64,000 nucleotides of DNA from SFEB01 sp964612455 (lineage in GTDB: Bacteria > Bacillota > Clostridia > Christensenellales > CAG-314). The DNA is taken from positions 44,313 through 108,312 of the forward strand of contig CAZTCB010000001.1 in the NCBI GenBank assembly GCA_964612455.1, in the 5' to 3' direction. The stretch's first letter is position 1. Each line of letters opens with the position of its first letter. Positions 8,566 to 16,762 of this stretch are shown piece by piece. The translations under genes were made by a program, and so were the position numbers. Under the pieces are notes generated by a model. That model was not told the DNA's origin, searched no databases, and was given only the letters and a program-made list of their open reading frames with translations.

Positions 8566-10146
8566 ATGATGAACTATTTAAATTTCTTCTTTAGTCAAGC
8601 GAGTTCGCCTTCCGGTAACCTTTGGTGGTTGATATTTGTCGGTTTAATTATCGGCACTGCTATTGGTTATCTTGTAGAAAAAATCATTTCGACAAAAAAA
8701 ATCGGCAAAGCAAAAGACGTTGCCGCCGAAATTATCGATGATGCGAAAAATCAAGCAAAATCAATCAAGAAAGAAGCTCTCCTTGAAGCTAAAGAAGAAG
8801 TACTGAAACTAAAAACAGAATTTGAAACAGAACAAAAAGAGCGTCGCTCGGAGATGTCGAGACAAGAAAATCGTCTTTCGCAGAAAGAAGATACTCTGTC
8901 CAAAAAAATCGATGCTTTAGACGCTCAACAGAAAGCTTTGTCGGCACAACAATCTGATTTGGCAAAAAAACAGGCAGAAGCCGAAAAGTTTTCCGACAGA
9001 ATGACCAAGGAGTTAGAGAGAGTCGCCGGGTTAACTCGCGAAGAGGCTAAAAAGTCCCTCGTGGAGATGATGGAAGATGAAGCCAAGCACGAGGCGGCGT
9101 TTATCGTAAAAAAGATAGAACAAGAAGCAAAATTTAACGGCGAAAAGAAAGCGCGCGAAATCATTAGTTCTTGTATTCAACGTTGTGCTGCAGATCAAGT
9201 GTCGGAAAGCACCGTAACCGCTATTGCTTTGCCTAACGACGACATGAAAGGACGGCTCATAGGTAGAGAAGGACGCAATATAAGAGCCATCGAAACAGCG
9301 ACCGGTGTCGATCTTATTATAGACGATACTCCTGAGGTTGTTATCTTGAGCGGTTTCGATCCCGTCAGACGCCACGTGGCTAAGATTTCTATTGAAAAAC
9401 TTATTGCTGACGGTCGTATTCATCCTGCTCGCATTGAAGAGATAGTGGCAAAAGTACGCAAAGATATTGAAATTTCGATAAAAGAAGCAGGTGAAGCGGC
9501 AAGTTTCGATACGGGCGTATTTAACCTTCATCCCGAGCTTATTACATTACTCGGTAGGTTAAAGTTCCGTACGAGCTATGGTCAAAACGTGCTCAATCAT
9601 TCTATTGAAGTTTCGTATATTGCGGGAATGATGGCAAGCGAGCTCGGTTGTGACGTAGCGTTGGCGAAACGAGCAGGTCTATTGCATGACATCGGTAAAG
9701 CTGTCGACCAAGAGGTTGAAGGTACTCATATCGAAATCGGTGCCGAAATTGCCAAAAAATACAAGGAGAGCGCTGACGTTGTCAATGCAATCATGGCTCA
9801 CCACGGCGATGTAGAGCCTAAAACTATTGAAGCAGTGTTGGTAGCAGCCGCGGATGCGGTTAGCGGAGCGCGACCGGGCGCAAGACGTGAAACGATAGAA
9901 AATTACGTAAAGCGCCTTGAGAAACTTGAAGAAATAGGTAATAGCTTTAACGGAGTACAAAAGACTTTCGCTATTCAAGCCGGCAGAGAAATTAGGGTTA
10001 TGGTCAAGCCTGAAGTTATTTCGGATGCAGATGCACTCATTCTTGCTCGTGATATCGCAAAGAAAATCGAAAGCGAAATGGAGTATCCCGGTCAAATAAA
10101 AGTAAACGTCATAAGAGAAACGCGTAGCGTAGAATTTGCAAAATAA
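8566..10146 (+). CDS. rny: ribonuclease Y
   Basis: 526 residues. RNase Y is the membrane-bound endoribonuclease that initiates mRNA decay in many Firmicutes. Features in order: one N-terminal transmembrane helix (about residues 16-36), a long Lys/Glu/Gln-rich coiled coil (about 50-190), a KH domain with GRLIGREGRNIRAIE, and an HD metal-dependent phosphohydrolase domain with LLHDIGKAVD (about residue 370) and MAHHGD. The length matches the family (about 520). The RBS TAGGAGG is ideal. It has its own promoter and terminator, so it is a monocistronic unit after recA, as in Bacillus (recA-rny). Confidence 0.97.
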   Translation: MMNYLNFFFSQASSPSGNLWWLIFVGLIIGTAIGYLVEKIISTKKIGKAKDVAAEIIDDAKNQAKSIKKEALLEAKEEVLKLKTEFETEQKERRSEMSRQENRLSQKEDTLSKKIDALDAQQKALSAQQSDLAKKQAEAEKFSDRMTKELERVAGLTREEAKKSLVEMMEDEAKHEAAFIVKKIEQEAKFNGEKKAREIISSCIQRCAADQVSESTVTAIALPNDDMKGRLIGREGRNIRAIETATGVDLIIDDTPEVVILSGFDPVRRHVAKISIEKLIADGRIHPARIEEIVAKVRKDIEISIKEAGEAASFDTGVFNLHPELITLLGRLKFRTSYGQNVLNHSIEVSYIAGMMASELGCDVALAKRAGLLHDIGKAVDQEVEGTHIEIGAEIAKKYKESADVVNAIMAHHGDVEPKTIEAVLVAAADAVSGARPGARRETIENYVKRLEKLEEIGNSFNGVQKTFAIQAGREIRVMVKPEVISDADALILARDIAKKIESEMEYPGQIKVNVIRETRSVEFAK

Positions 10147-10195
10147 CGTAAAAGTTTTAAAGTATAGTTTTATTTGATGACAACAGAATTTAATA

Positions 10196-10234
10196 AAGAA
10201 CCCCGACTTAGTAAAAAGTCCGGGTTCTTTATTA
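10196..10234 (+). terminator. intrinsic terminator of rny
   Basis: The arms AAGAACCCCGACTT and AAGTCCGGGTTCTT, with one internal mismatch, are followed by TTATTATTT. Confidence 0.8.
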
Positions 10235-10307
10235 TTTGTACTACGATTAAAAACTTTTAATACGAAATCGTTAAATAAAGATTTTTTTGCTTTATTCGAT
10301 TAATCAT

Positions 10308-10336
10308 TTGACTAAAAACTTAATATGTGTTAAAAT
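10308..10336 (+). promoter_or_regulatory. promoter of tRNA-Trp
   Basis: TTGACT (10308-10313), a 17-bp spacer and TAAAAT (10331-10336). The tRNA begins 13 bp downstream. Confidence 0.75.
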
Positions 10337-10348
10337 GATTGGCGTTGT

Positions 10349-10423
10349 AGGGGAGTGGCTCAACGGTAGAGCAGCGGTCTCCAAAACCGCCGGTTGCGTG
10401 TTCGAATCGCGTCTCCCCTGCCA
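10349..10423 (+). tRNA. tRNA-Trp (anticodon CCA)
   Basis: The acceptor arms AGGGGAG and CTCCCCT pair perfectly. The anticodon stem encloses CTCCAAA with anticodon CCA, and the T-arm carries TTCGAAT. The discriminator G and a genome-encoded CCA end the gene. A promoter and a terminator bracket it as a single-gene unit. Confidence 0.96.
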
Positions 10424-10434
10424 GTTGTAATAAA

Positions 10435-10464
10435 AATCCGCAAGCTTGCTTTGCGGATTTTTTA
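10435..10464 (+). terminator. intrinsic terminator of tRNA-Trp
   Basis: The stem AAATCCGCAA / TTTGCGGATTT with loop GCTTGC runs into a six-T tract. Confidence 0.85.
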
Positions 10465-10485
10465 GGATAGTGAGCGAATTAATAA

Positions 10486-10938
10486 ATGAAAAAGGTAGAT
10501 ATTTATACGGACGGTGCCTGTTCCGGCAATCCGGGAGTGGGCGGTTGGGCAGCAGTGTTAGTATTTAACGGAGTAAAAAAAGAGATTTCCGGATACGATA
10601 AACAAACGACTAACAACAGAATGGAAATGTTTGCCGTAATAATGGGATTAAGGGCATTAAAAGAACCATGCGACGTAACCGTCACTACTGATTCCGCATA
10701 TGTAGCAGACGCATTCAATAAAGGCTGGATCCAATCTTGGCAAAAAAATAATTGGAAAACAGCCAATAAAGAAGAGGTAAAAAACGTTGATTTATGGCGG
10801 GCATTACTATTTGAGTTAAAGCGTCACAAAGTGAGTTTCGTTAGGGTAAAGGGACACGCCGATAATGAGTTGAACAATCGATGCGATTTTTTAGCAACGT
10901 CGGCAGTATCTGAGTTTTTAAAATTGGTTAGTGATTAG
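10486..10938 (+). CDS. rnhA: ribonuclease HI
   Basis: 150 residues, a normal RNase HI length. The enzyme cleaves the RNA strand of RNA-DNA hybrids. The four acidic catalytic residues lie in recognisable contexts: IYTDGACSGNPG (Asp), NNRMEMFAVIMGL (Glu), TTDSAYV (Asp) and GHADNELNNRCD (Asp). No hybrid-binding N-terminal domain is present. Transcription probably reads through or starts shortly after tRNA-Trp; I see no strong separate promoter. A bidirectional terminator separates it from the convergent PadR-type gene. Confidence 0.95.
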   Translation: MKKVDIYTDGACSGNPGVGGWAAVLVFNGVKKEISGYDKQTTNNRMEMFAVIMGLRALKEPCDVTVTTDSAYVADAFNKGWIQSWQKNNWKTANKEEVKNVDLWRALLFELKRHKVSFVRVKGHADNELNNRCDFLATSAVSEFLKLVSD

Positions 10939-10976
10939 TTTTAACAGATAAAAATTAATAAAGAAAGGCATAAAAT

Positions 10977-11014
10977 AAAAAATTGCTTTGTGTTACGTCA
11001 AAGCAATTTTTTAT
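10977..11014. terminator. bidirectional terminator between rnhA and the PadR-type gene
   Basis: The arms AAAATTGCTTTG and CAAAGCAATTTT with loop TGTTACGT have A/T tracts on both sides, so the element can serve both convergent genes. Confidence 0.8.
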
Positions 11015-11022
11015 TTTATATT

Positions 11023-12576
11023 TTAATCAAAGATTTTCTTCTCAAGTAATAATTTCTTGTAACACACGCCTAAAGGGGCATTGAGAGAAATTATAAACGG
11101 GAAGAGGTAACACTCTAAAAACTTTTGAAGGCTTCCTACTCCTATAATAACGAAATAGATAATCGTTAATATAATAAAAACCGAACCCACAAAAATCCAC
11201 GCGTTTACAAAATTGAACTTAAAGTTAAAAGCTTTGCGTTTCTTTTTGGTTGGATTACTGAAGTAGTTTATTGCATAGTAAATAGTCGGAACAATCGACA
11301 AAACTATCACTATTGCGTAAAAACCGAATTTAAGTTCGTCAATATTTGCCCTGAAAGTAAAGTACATGGCTATCGTTTCTATTGCTATAGAAAGAGTTAT
11401 AAGCAGAGCAACGATAAACTTTACCTTATTGGAAAAATACATAGAAGGCGATTTATATGCCTCTGCACCGGTGGGATCGAAAATCAACGTAGTAATACCT
11501 TTGTTGTTAAGTTTTTCAACTTCGGTGCTTAATTGTGCGGATTTAACTACGTGCTTGTTTACAAAAGTTCCGTTATTTTCGCTCGTTGAGGACTGAAATT
11601 TTTCCGGGGAATCAAATTTTGCATCACTCATTTCTTTAAGATGACCACCTATGACGTCACCCAATATCTGCCTATACGGTGTATCGTCGGTTGTCGTATC
11701 AAAAGACTTTACATCTTCCGTTTTGTCTTTATCCGACTTGGCGGACATAGTATCGACTGAATTATCAAGTTTTTCTTTTGGGTAGGAGGACGCTTTATCA
11801 ATAGTTGATTGATTCGTTGGAGCAAAAATAAACTGAGGTTTTGCAGGTGCCGTATTGTTTATTGCCGAATTTGTATTTGACGTAGTCGGATTAGATATTT
11901 CAGTATTTTCTTTTAACTCCGTATCGGCATTATTATCGATTTCATTGTCTCGGTTTTGCTCTGTTTTTATTACAACCGTGTCTATTTTTTCGATGTAAGG
12001 TGTTGTATTTGTAGGGGCAAAAATAAACTGAGGTTTCGCAGGAGCAGTATTCTTTAAATCTTCGTTTATAGAAGACGTATTATCGGCTTGATTCGTATCG
12101 GACACATTAAGTTGTTCTAATTGCTTATTAAGTTCATCCAACTCGTTATCTGATAAATAGCTGCGTTTTTTAAGCATTTTTTTCGTTTTTGAACCCAACA
12201 ATGAGGTGGCTTGTTCCTGAGAGATTTCCTTTATTTCATCGTTGTCTGTCGGTTGGGCAACGAGATTGTCTATAACGTTACGTTGAAAGGTCCACTCAGA
12301 CATATATTGAATGCAAATTTCTTTACCCTTTGCAGTTAATTGATAATATCTGCGTCTTCCTCCGTTGCTGTCGCCGCCGTCCCAGTATGGCGTAATAAGG
12401 TCGTTTTCTTGTAAACGTTTTAAATATCCATATAGGGTGGGCTGTTTTATTTCATATTTGTTTTCCGTTTTTTCTTTGATTTCTTTAGCAATCTCATAGC
12501 CATATTTGGGACCGCTATACAGCGCATTTAAAATAATGGTTTCAATATTGCCTTTTAAAAAGCTAAAGTCGTACAT
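11023..12576 (-). CDS. membrane-anchored PadR-family transcriptional regulator
   Basis: 517 residues, far longer than a normal PadR protein (about 110-180). Residues 1-105 are a PadR winged helix (ILNALYSGPKYGYEIAKEI; QPTLYGYLKRLQENDLI; GGRRRYYQLTAKGKE). A short charged helical stretch follows (about 140-157), then a long low-complexity Asn/Thr/Asp linker. The linker holds two copies of NTAPAKPQFIFAPTN (about 177-190 and 242-255). The C-terminal ~135 residues contain four hydrophobic segments (about 385-405, 418-438, 452-475, 485-503). The RBS AAGGAGG is strong, and a consensus promoter lies upstream. It is probably a DNA-binding protein tethered to the membrane by its C-terminus. Its ligand and targets are unknown. 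Confidence 0.85.
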   Translation of the reverse strand: MYDFSFLKGNIETIILNALYSGPKYGYEIAKEIKEKTENKYEIKQPTLYGYLKRLQENDLITPYWDGGDSNGGRRRYYQLTAKGKEICIQYMSEWTFQRNVIDNLVAQPTDNDEIKEISQEQATSLLGSKTKKMLKKRSYLSDNELDELNKQLEQLNVSDTNQADNTSSINEDLKNTAPAKPQFIFAPTNTTPYIEKIDTVVIKTEQNRDNEIDNNADTELKENTEISNPTTSNTNSAINNTAPAKPQFIFAPTNQSTIDKASSYPKEKLDNSVDTMSAKSDKDKTEDVKSFDTTTDDTPYRQILGDVIGGHLKEMSDAKFDSPEKFQSSTSENNGTFVNKHVVKSAQLSTEVEKLNNKGITTLIFDPTGAEAYKSPSMYFSNKVKFIVALLITLSIAIETIAMYFTFRANIDELKFGFYAIVIVLSIVPTIYYAINYFSNPTKKKRKAFNFKFNFVNAWIFVGSVFIILTIIYFVIIGVGSLQKFLECYLFPFIISLNAPLGVCYKKLLLEKKIFD

Positions 12577-12611
12577 GCCTATAAAAACCTCCTTTTAATA
12601 ACTACGTCGAA

Positions 12612-12640
12612 ATTATAACAATTTTAACTGTTTTTGTCAA
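12612..12640 (-). promoter_or_regulatory. consensus promoter of the PadR-type gene with an embedded palindrome
   Basis: On the - strand, perfect TTGACA (12640-12635), a 17-bp spacer and perfect TATAAT (12617-12612). The spacer holds an imperfect palindrome, AACAGTTAAAATTGTT (12632-12617), that ends at the -10 box. This is a plausible autoregulatory operator for the PadR-type protein; the operator role is inference. Confidence 0.75.
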
Positions 12641-12756
12641 TATTTAATTTACTATTTCAGAAATAATATCGATTATAACAGGTTTATTTTACATTTTAAT
12701 CGAAAAAAGAATAAAAAATAATTTAAAAAACCAATTATTTATGTTAATATATTATT

Positions 12757-13431
12757 ATGCGAATAACAATAAAAAGGAAGAATGTAAAATATCTGCGCTT
12801 AAACGTGACGAGTGAGGACTGCTTGACGATAACGGCACCAATGTATCTGAGCGATAGTTTTATAAATCGCATAATCAAGGAAAAGCAAGCTTGGATTGAT
12901 AAAAAAATCGCTTTAAAACGTAGTGAAAAAGATGAATTCAAGCCATTTTTTGAGGGCGAAAAAGTATTATTCGCCGGTAAAACCTTAACCATCACTTTTG
13001 CCGACGTTCCAAATGCGTGTAATGTGGACGATATGTTGATTTTGCCACGTTCTAAATCCACGTCAAACGAATTAATAAAAAAAGCAATATCCGATTATAT
13101 CATGTTTACTGCAAAAAAGATTTTACCGAAACGCGTTGCTTACTGGGGCGAAAAAATGGCACTTTGTCCGACTGCAATTAAGATAAAAAACTATAAATCA
13201 ACCACGACGTCACATTGGGGAGCTTGCAACGGAAACGGTCAAATAACGCTAAATTGTAAGTTGGTTCAATTACCGGAAAACCTGATGGATTACGTTGTTA
13301 TTCATGAATTGTGTCATTTAAAAAATTTAAATCATTCGGAAGAATTTTGGGCTCATGTTGGCCAATATGTAGATAACTTGAGTAATGCCAAGGCAGAATT
13401 ATGTAAATACGGATTTTTAACCGTAGTATAA
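12757..13431 (+). CDS. YgjP-family (DUF45) zinc metallopeptidase
   Basis: 224 residues. The DUF45/YgjP signature is visible: SHWGACNGNGQITLNCKLVQ followed by VVIHELCHLKNLNHSEEFW, where HELCH is the zinc-binding HExxH and the later glutamate the third ligand. The family resembles the WSS1/SprT-like proteases; its substrate is not firmly established. No Shine-Dalgarno sequence precedes the ATG. A TAATAT box ends 6 bp before the ATG, so the transcript may be leaderless. The gene is divergent from the PadR-type gene across a 180-bp AT-rich gap. Confidence 0.88.
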   Translation: MRITIKRKNVKYLRLNVTSEDCLTITAPMYLSDSFINRIIKEKQAWIDKKIALKRSEKDEFKPFFEGEKVLFAGKTLTITFADVPNACNVDDMLILPRSKSTSNELIKKAISDYIMFTAKKILPKRVAYWGEKMALCPTAIKIKNYKSTTTSHWGACNGNGQITLNCKLVQLPENLMDYVVIHELCHLKNLNHSEEFWAHVGQYVDNLSNAKAELCKYGFLTVV

Positions 13432-13523
13432 ATTTCTTTTAAATCCATTGGTTTAATTATATATAATAAACTATGTTTGAGATATATTATGAGTTTTGGA
13501 CGATATTAATTGAATTTTTACTT

Positions 13524-13557
13524 ATCTCTTCGCAAAATCGTTATTTTGCGAAGAGAT
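13524..13557. other. candidate dif/lox-like recombination site (34-bp palindrome)
   Basis: Perfect 15-nt inverted arms, ATCTCTTCGCAAAAT (13524-13538) and ATTTTGCGAAGAGAT (13543-13557), surround the asymmetric centre CGTT. Read as 13-8-13 it has the geometry of a tyrosine-recombinase core site such as loxP. It lies 115 bp upstream of a solitary XerS-like recombinase gene, and streptococcal difSL is known to lie next to xerS. No T-tract follows on either strand, which argues against a simple terminator. The role is inferred. Confidence 0.5.
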
Positions 13558-13636
13558 GTATTTGGCGTATTTTCTTCTCTTTTCTATTTTTAAAAATGCT
13601 TTTCTTGTTGAAAATTAAACACTTGTTCAAAAATAA

Positions 13637-13665
13637 TTTACTTTTTCGTTACCTGATGTTATAAT
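13637..13665 (+). promoter_or_regulatory. promoter of the XerS-like gene, implying a leaderless mRNA
   Basis: TTTACT (13637-13642), a 17-bp spacer and perfect TATAAT (13660-13665). Only 6 bp separate the -10 box from the ATG at 13672, so transcription should start at or next to the start codon. No Shine-Dalgarno sequence is present. Confidence 0.7.
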
Positions 13666-13671
13666 GTATCT

Positions 13672-14742
13672 ATGAAACAAAATAACGATAATTATTTTTC
13701 TCAAAGAAATCATGATTGCCAAATCAAAATAAACATGTTACTTGATGAAGATTTACCGGATTTTTGTCGAGAGTTTTTTGTCGGCATACAAAATCGTACG
13801 TCTTTTTTAACTCGATTAAATTACGCTTACGATTTAAGAATTTTTTTCAGGTTTTCGGTAGAATGTATACCTGCATTTAGTGCTTTTAGTACCGCTAAAG
13901 ACATTAAAGCAACAGATTTAAATAAGTATACTTCTTATGATTTGGAATTATTTTTAAATTTTTTGAGCGACTATATCAACGATGACGGCGTCGATTACTC
14001 AAATTCAGAACGCGGCAAAGCGCGAAAATTATCTGCCGTCAAGTCTTTATTTAAGTATTTTTTTCGTAGAGGACTGTTAAACAGCGACGTTAGTGCTAAA
14101 GTTGACTCCCCTAAAATTCATGAAAAAGAAATTATCAGACTCGAACGCAATGAGGTTAACGATTTGCTCGATACTGTCGAGCAAGGTATAGGATTGAGTC
14201 CGCAACAAAAAGCTTTTTATAACAAAAACTCGGTCAGAGATATGGCTATAGTTGCGCTATTTTTAGGTACTGGCATACGTGTCAGCGAACTTGTCGGACT
14301 AAACGTAGATGACATAGATTTTAAAAATAACTCTTTCATCGTAACTCGTAAAGGCGGAAATCGTGTCATTTTGTATTTAAATGACGAAATCAAAGATTAT
14401 TTAACTACTTATATGAAATATCGGGAAAATCAATTACTTTCTAAAGATGAAAAAGCACTGTTCATTTCTATTCAAAAAACGAGATTAACGACACGAGCGG
14501 TTGAAAATATTATAAAAAAGTATTCTAAAATCGCTGTTCCGTTAAAAAAGATAACGCCACACAAGTTGCGAAGTACTTTCGGCACCGAATTATATCGAAC
14601 TACAGGCGATATTTATGTTGTTGCCGACGTGCTTGGCCACAAGGACGTAAATACTACCAAAAAACACTATGCCGCACTGACTGACGATGTGCGTAAAAAA
14701 GCCTCACAAGTAGTTACATTGAGAAAATCGGACGAAGGCTAA
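13672..14742 (+). CDS. tyrosine recombinase, XerS-like
   Basis: 356 residues. It has an N-terminal SAM-like core-binding domain (about 15-145) and a C-terminal catalytic domain. Catalytic motifs: GTGIRVSELVGL (first Arg), TRKGGNR (Lys), TPHKLRSTFGTELY (His/Arg) and LGHKDVNTTKKHYAAL (His and nucleophile Tyr). The length and the run FYNKNSVRDMAIVALFLGTG resemble streptococcal XerS, the single recombinase that resolves chromosome dimers with FtsK/SpoIIIE. It sits between a lox/dif-like palindrome and lexA, among housekeeping genes and with no phage genes nearby. A chromosomal Xer role is therefore more likely than a mobile-element integrase. Confidence 0.88.
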   Translation: MKQNNDNYFSQRNHDCQIKINMLLDEDLPDFCREFFVGIQNRTSFLTRLNYAYDLRIFFRFSVECIPAFSAFSTAKDIKATDLNKYTSYDLELFLNFLSDYINDDGVDYSNSERGKARKLSAVKSLFKYFFRRGLLNSDVSAKVDSPKIHEKEIIRLERNEVNDLLDTVEQGIGLSPQQKAFYNKNSVRDMAIVALFLGTGIRVSELVGLNVDDIDFKNNSFIVTRKGGNRVILYLNDEIKDYLTTYMKYRENQLLSKDEKALFISIQKTRLTTRAVENIIKKYSKIAVPLKKITPHKLRSTFGTELYRTTGDIYVVADVLGHKDVNTTKKHYAALTDDVRKKASQVVTLRKSDEG

Positions 14743-14784
14743 GACATTAAATTAAAACGATTAACGCAAGTTACATAAATAAAC

Positions 14785-15465
14785 ATGAAAAAAATTTTCG
14801 ATAAGACGAATATAAAAGTTAATGCCATTTACGAATATATTTTAGATTTTAACAGTATCAACGGATATTGTCCCTCTCTTAGGCAGATTGGCAATAAATT
14901 GTCAATATCGTCCCCTTCACTCGTAAAATACTACGTAGACGTATTAGAAAAAGAAGGTAAAATTTTTAGGAGTGAATTTCCGCGAAGAATAATAACATTA
15001 CCTAAAAAACGCGAAGATAATACTATCGAAATCGAATCCGATGACACTGCCTCATTAACGAACAGCGAAATAAAGCAGGAAAACGTTTTTTATTGTCCGA
15101 TACTTGGCAATGTGGCGGCAGGCTCACCGATATTTGTAAGTGAAAACATTGCCGATTACTTCCCTTTGCCAAAAAATAGTTTTAATAAAAACGATACCTT
15201 TATGTTAGAAGTCGTAGGCGACAGCATGGTAAACGCAGGTATTTCCAACGGAGATATAGTTATCGTCGATCGCGGCAAGCAAATCGATGACGGCAAAATT
15301 GTTGTCGCATTAATCGACGACTCGGCAACGGTCAAACGTTTTTTTAAAAAAGGCGACATCGTTGTTTTGCACCCTGAAAATGAACGCTATAACGATATCG
15401 TATTAGATGACTCTTTGCCTTTTTCTATTCTCGGCACCGTAGTAGGCTTAATTAGAAAATTTTAA
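14785..15465 (+). CDS. lexA: LexA repressor (SOS response)
   Basis: 226 residues. It has an N-terminal winged helix (NGYCPSLRQIGNKLSISSPSLVKYYV) and a C-terminal S24 self-cleavage domain. The scissile Ala-Gly is in NVAAGSPI, the catalytic Ser in VVGDSMVNAGI, and the Lys in DSATVKRFF. LexA represses DNA-damage genes until RecA filaments stimulate its cleavage. It starts 42 bp after the XerS-like gene, probably in one transcript, and has no good Shine-Dalgarno sequence. I do not see a standard GAAC-N4-GTTC Firmicute SOS box upstream, so its operator may differ. Confidence 0.93.
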   Translation: MKKIFDKTNIKVNAIYEYILDFNSINGYCPSLRQIGNKLSISSPSLVKYYVDVLEKEGKIFRSEFPRRIITLPKKREDNTIEIESDDTASLTNSEIKQENVFYCPILGNVAAGSPIFVSENIADYFPLPKNSFNKNDTFMLEVVGDSMVNAGISNGDIVIVDRGKQIDDGKIVVALIDDSATVKRFFKKGDIVVLHPENERYNDIVLDDSLPFSILGTVVGLIRKF

Positions 15466-15480
15466 AATATAAATATACAA

Positions 15481-15522
15481 AAAACCCGTCACCGATAGTC
15501 TTTTTCGGTAACGGGTTTATTT
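15481..15522. terminator. bidirectional terminator between lexA and ynbB
   Basis: The arms AAACCCGTCACCGA and TTCGGTAACGGGTTT, with a small mismatch and loop TAGTCTTT, have flanking A and T runs. It serves the convergent ends of lexA and the ynbB operon. Confidence 0.8.
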
Positions 15523-15535
15523 AAAGACTTTTTGC

Positions 15536-16762
15536 TCAATATAATTTTTCCAAAATTTGCATTAAAGTAATTTTTGCATGCTCATAAGTAAGCGCACCTT
15601 GTAAATATGCGACATAAGGCGGTCTTATTGGCGAGTCGCAACTCAGTTCTATTGATGCACCGCCAACAAAGCACCCTGCCGCCATTATTACCTGATCGGT
15701 ATATCCCGGCATATCCCAGGCAAACGGCGTAACGTTACTATCGACAGGTGAACAAAATTGAATATTTTGGCAAAACTTTATTAACTGCTCTTTATCATTA
15801 AATTTTATAGAACAAATAATATCGTTTGGATGAGAGTGCACTTTTGGTAAAACTTCATAACCCAATTCTTCAAATGCCGTCGAAAATAACATGGCTGCTT
15901 TTTTAGCTTGTAAAACAACGTGCGGAGCAATAAAAAGACCTTGATAAAACAATCTATACCCTGCTGCGTAACTTCCCACTTCCATGCCTATAGACGGCGA
16001 AGTAAGCCGATTTGCTATCAAATCAACGTAATCTTTCTTCCCTACGATATAACCACCCGTAGGAGCAAGCCCCCCTCCTATGTTTTTAATCAACGAACCC
16101 ACTGCCAAATCGCATCCTACCTGCGTCGGCTCTTTTTCATCAATGAATTCTCCATAGCAGTTATCTGTCATTATAATACAACTTGGCGAAATGCGTCTTA
16201 TCAAACTACATGCCTCTTCTATATCTTCTATACTCAATGCATCGCGTAATTCATAGCCGCGGCTACGTTGAATATATACCAATTTAACTGTTTGTTTTGT
16301 TAAATATCGCTCTAATTCGCATAAGTCGATTTTACCGTTTTTTAACTCGATTTTTTCGTAATTAATGCCGAAGTCGCTTAATGAGCCTATATTGCGTCCA
16401 TTAATAGTATCATGTAAGGTATCGTAGGGCTCACCGCATATACAAAAAAGTGTGTCTTTAGGGCGCAAAATTCCGAACATTGCCAAAGTCAAGGCATGTG
16501 TACCGGAAACTATATTAGGGCTAAAGATTGCCGATTCTGCGCCAAAAACTCCTGCGTAAATGTTGCAAAGAACATCTCTGCCTATATCGTCGTAACCATA
16601 CCCCTCCGTTGCGGAAAAATGTCTTATTGCAACGTTGTTTTTACGAAATTCATTCAAAACTTTTTGTTGATTAAATAAGGCGATGTTTTCTTCTCTCTTG
16701 AAATCGTTTGTTAAACTATTTTCAATTTTGTTAAGAAACGCTTCTATCTGCTGTCTATTCAT
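15536..16762 (-). CDS. ynbB: methionine gamma-lyase/aluminium-resistance family PLP enzyme (YnbB-like)
   Basis: 408 residues. It matches the COG4100 family, fold-type I PLP enzymes named after cystathionine beta-lyases 'involved in aluminium resistance'. Visible features are the glycine/histidine substrate region SGTHALTLAMFGIL, the PLP aspartate in IIMTDNCYGEF, and the Schiff-base lysine in VGSLIKNIGGGLAPTGGY. The true substrate in Firmicutes is not established. It overlaps the 3' end of miaA by 8 bp and ends the miaB-mutS-mutL-miaA-ynbB operon, which resembles the Bacillus order. Confidence 0.9.
   Translation of the reverse strand: MNRQQIEAFLNKIENSLTNDFKREENIALFNQQKVLNEFRKNNVAIRHFSATEGYGYDDIGRDVLCNIYAGVFGAESAIFSPNIVSGTHALTLAMFGILRPKDTLFCICGEPYDTLHDTINGRNIGSLSDFGINYEKIELKNGKIDLCELERYLTKQTVKLVYIQRSRGYELRDALSIEDIEEACSLIRRISPSCIIMTDNCYGEFIDEKEPTQVGCDLAVGSLIKNIGGGLAPTGGYIVGKKDYVDLIANRLTSPSIGMEVGSYAAGYRLFYQGLFIAPHVVLQAKKAAMLFSTAFEELGYEVLPKVHSHPNDIICSIKFNDKEQLIKFCQNIQFCSPVDSNVTPFAWDMPGYTDQVIMAAGCFVGGASIELSCDSPIRPPYVAYLQGALTYEHAKITLMQILEKLY

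Noticed and set aside
13473..13664. 63-codon + strand ORF between the YgjP and XerS-like genes
   Set aside because: It has no RBS, is Phe/Leu-rich from AT-biased DNA, and runs straight through the perfect palindrome.
13672..15465. Prophage integrase plus CI-like repressor module
   Set aside because: The recombinase resembles XerS and the regulator has the LexA Ala-Gly/Ser/Lys set. They are flanked by housekeeping genes, with no phage genes or attachment duplication.
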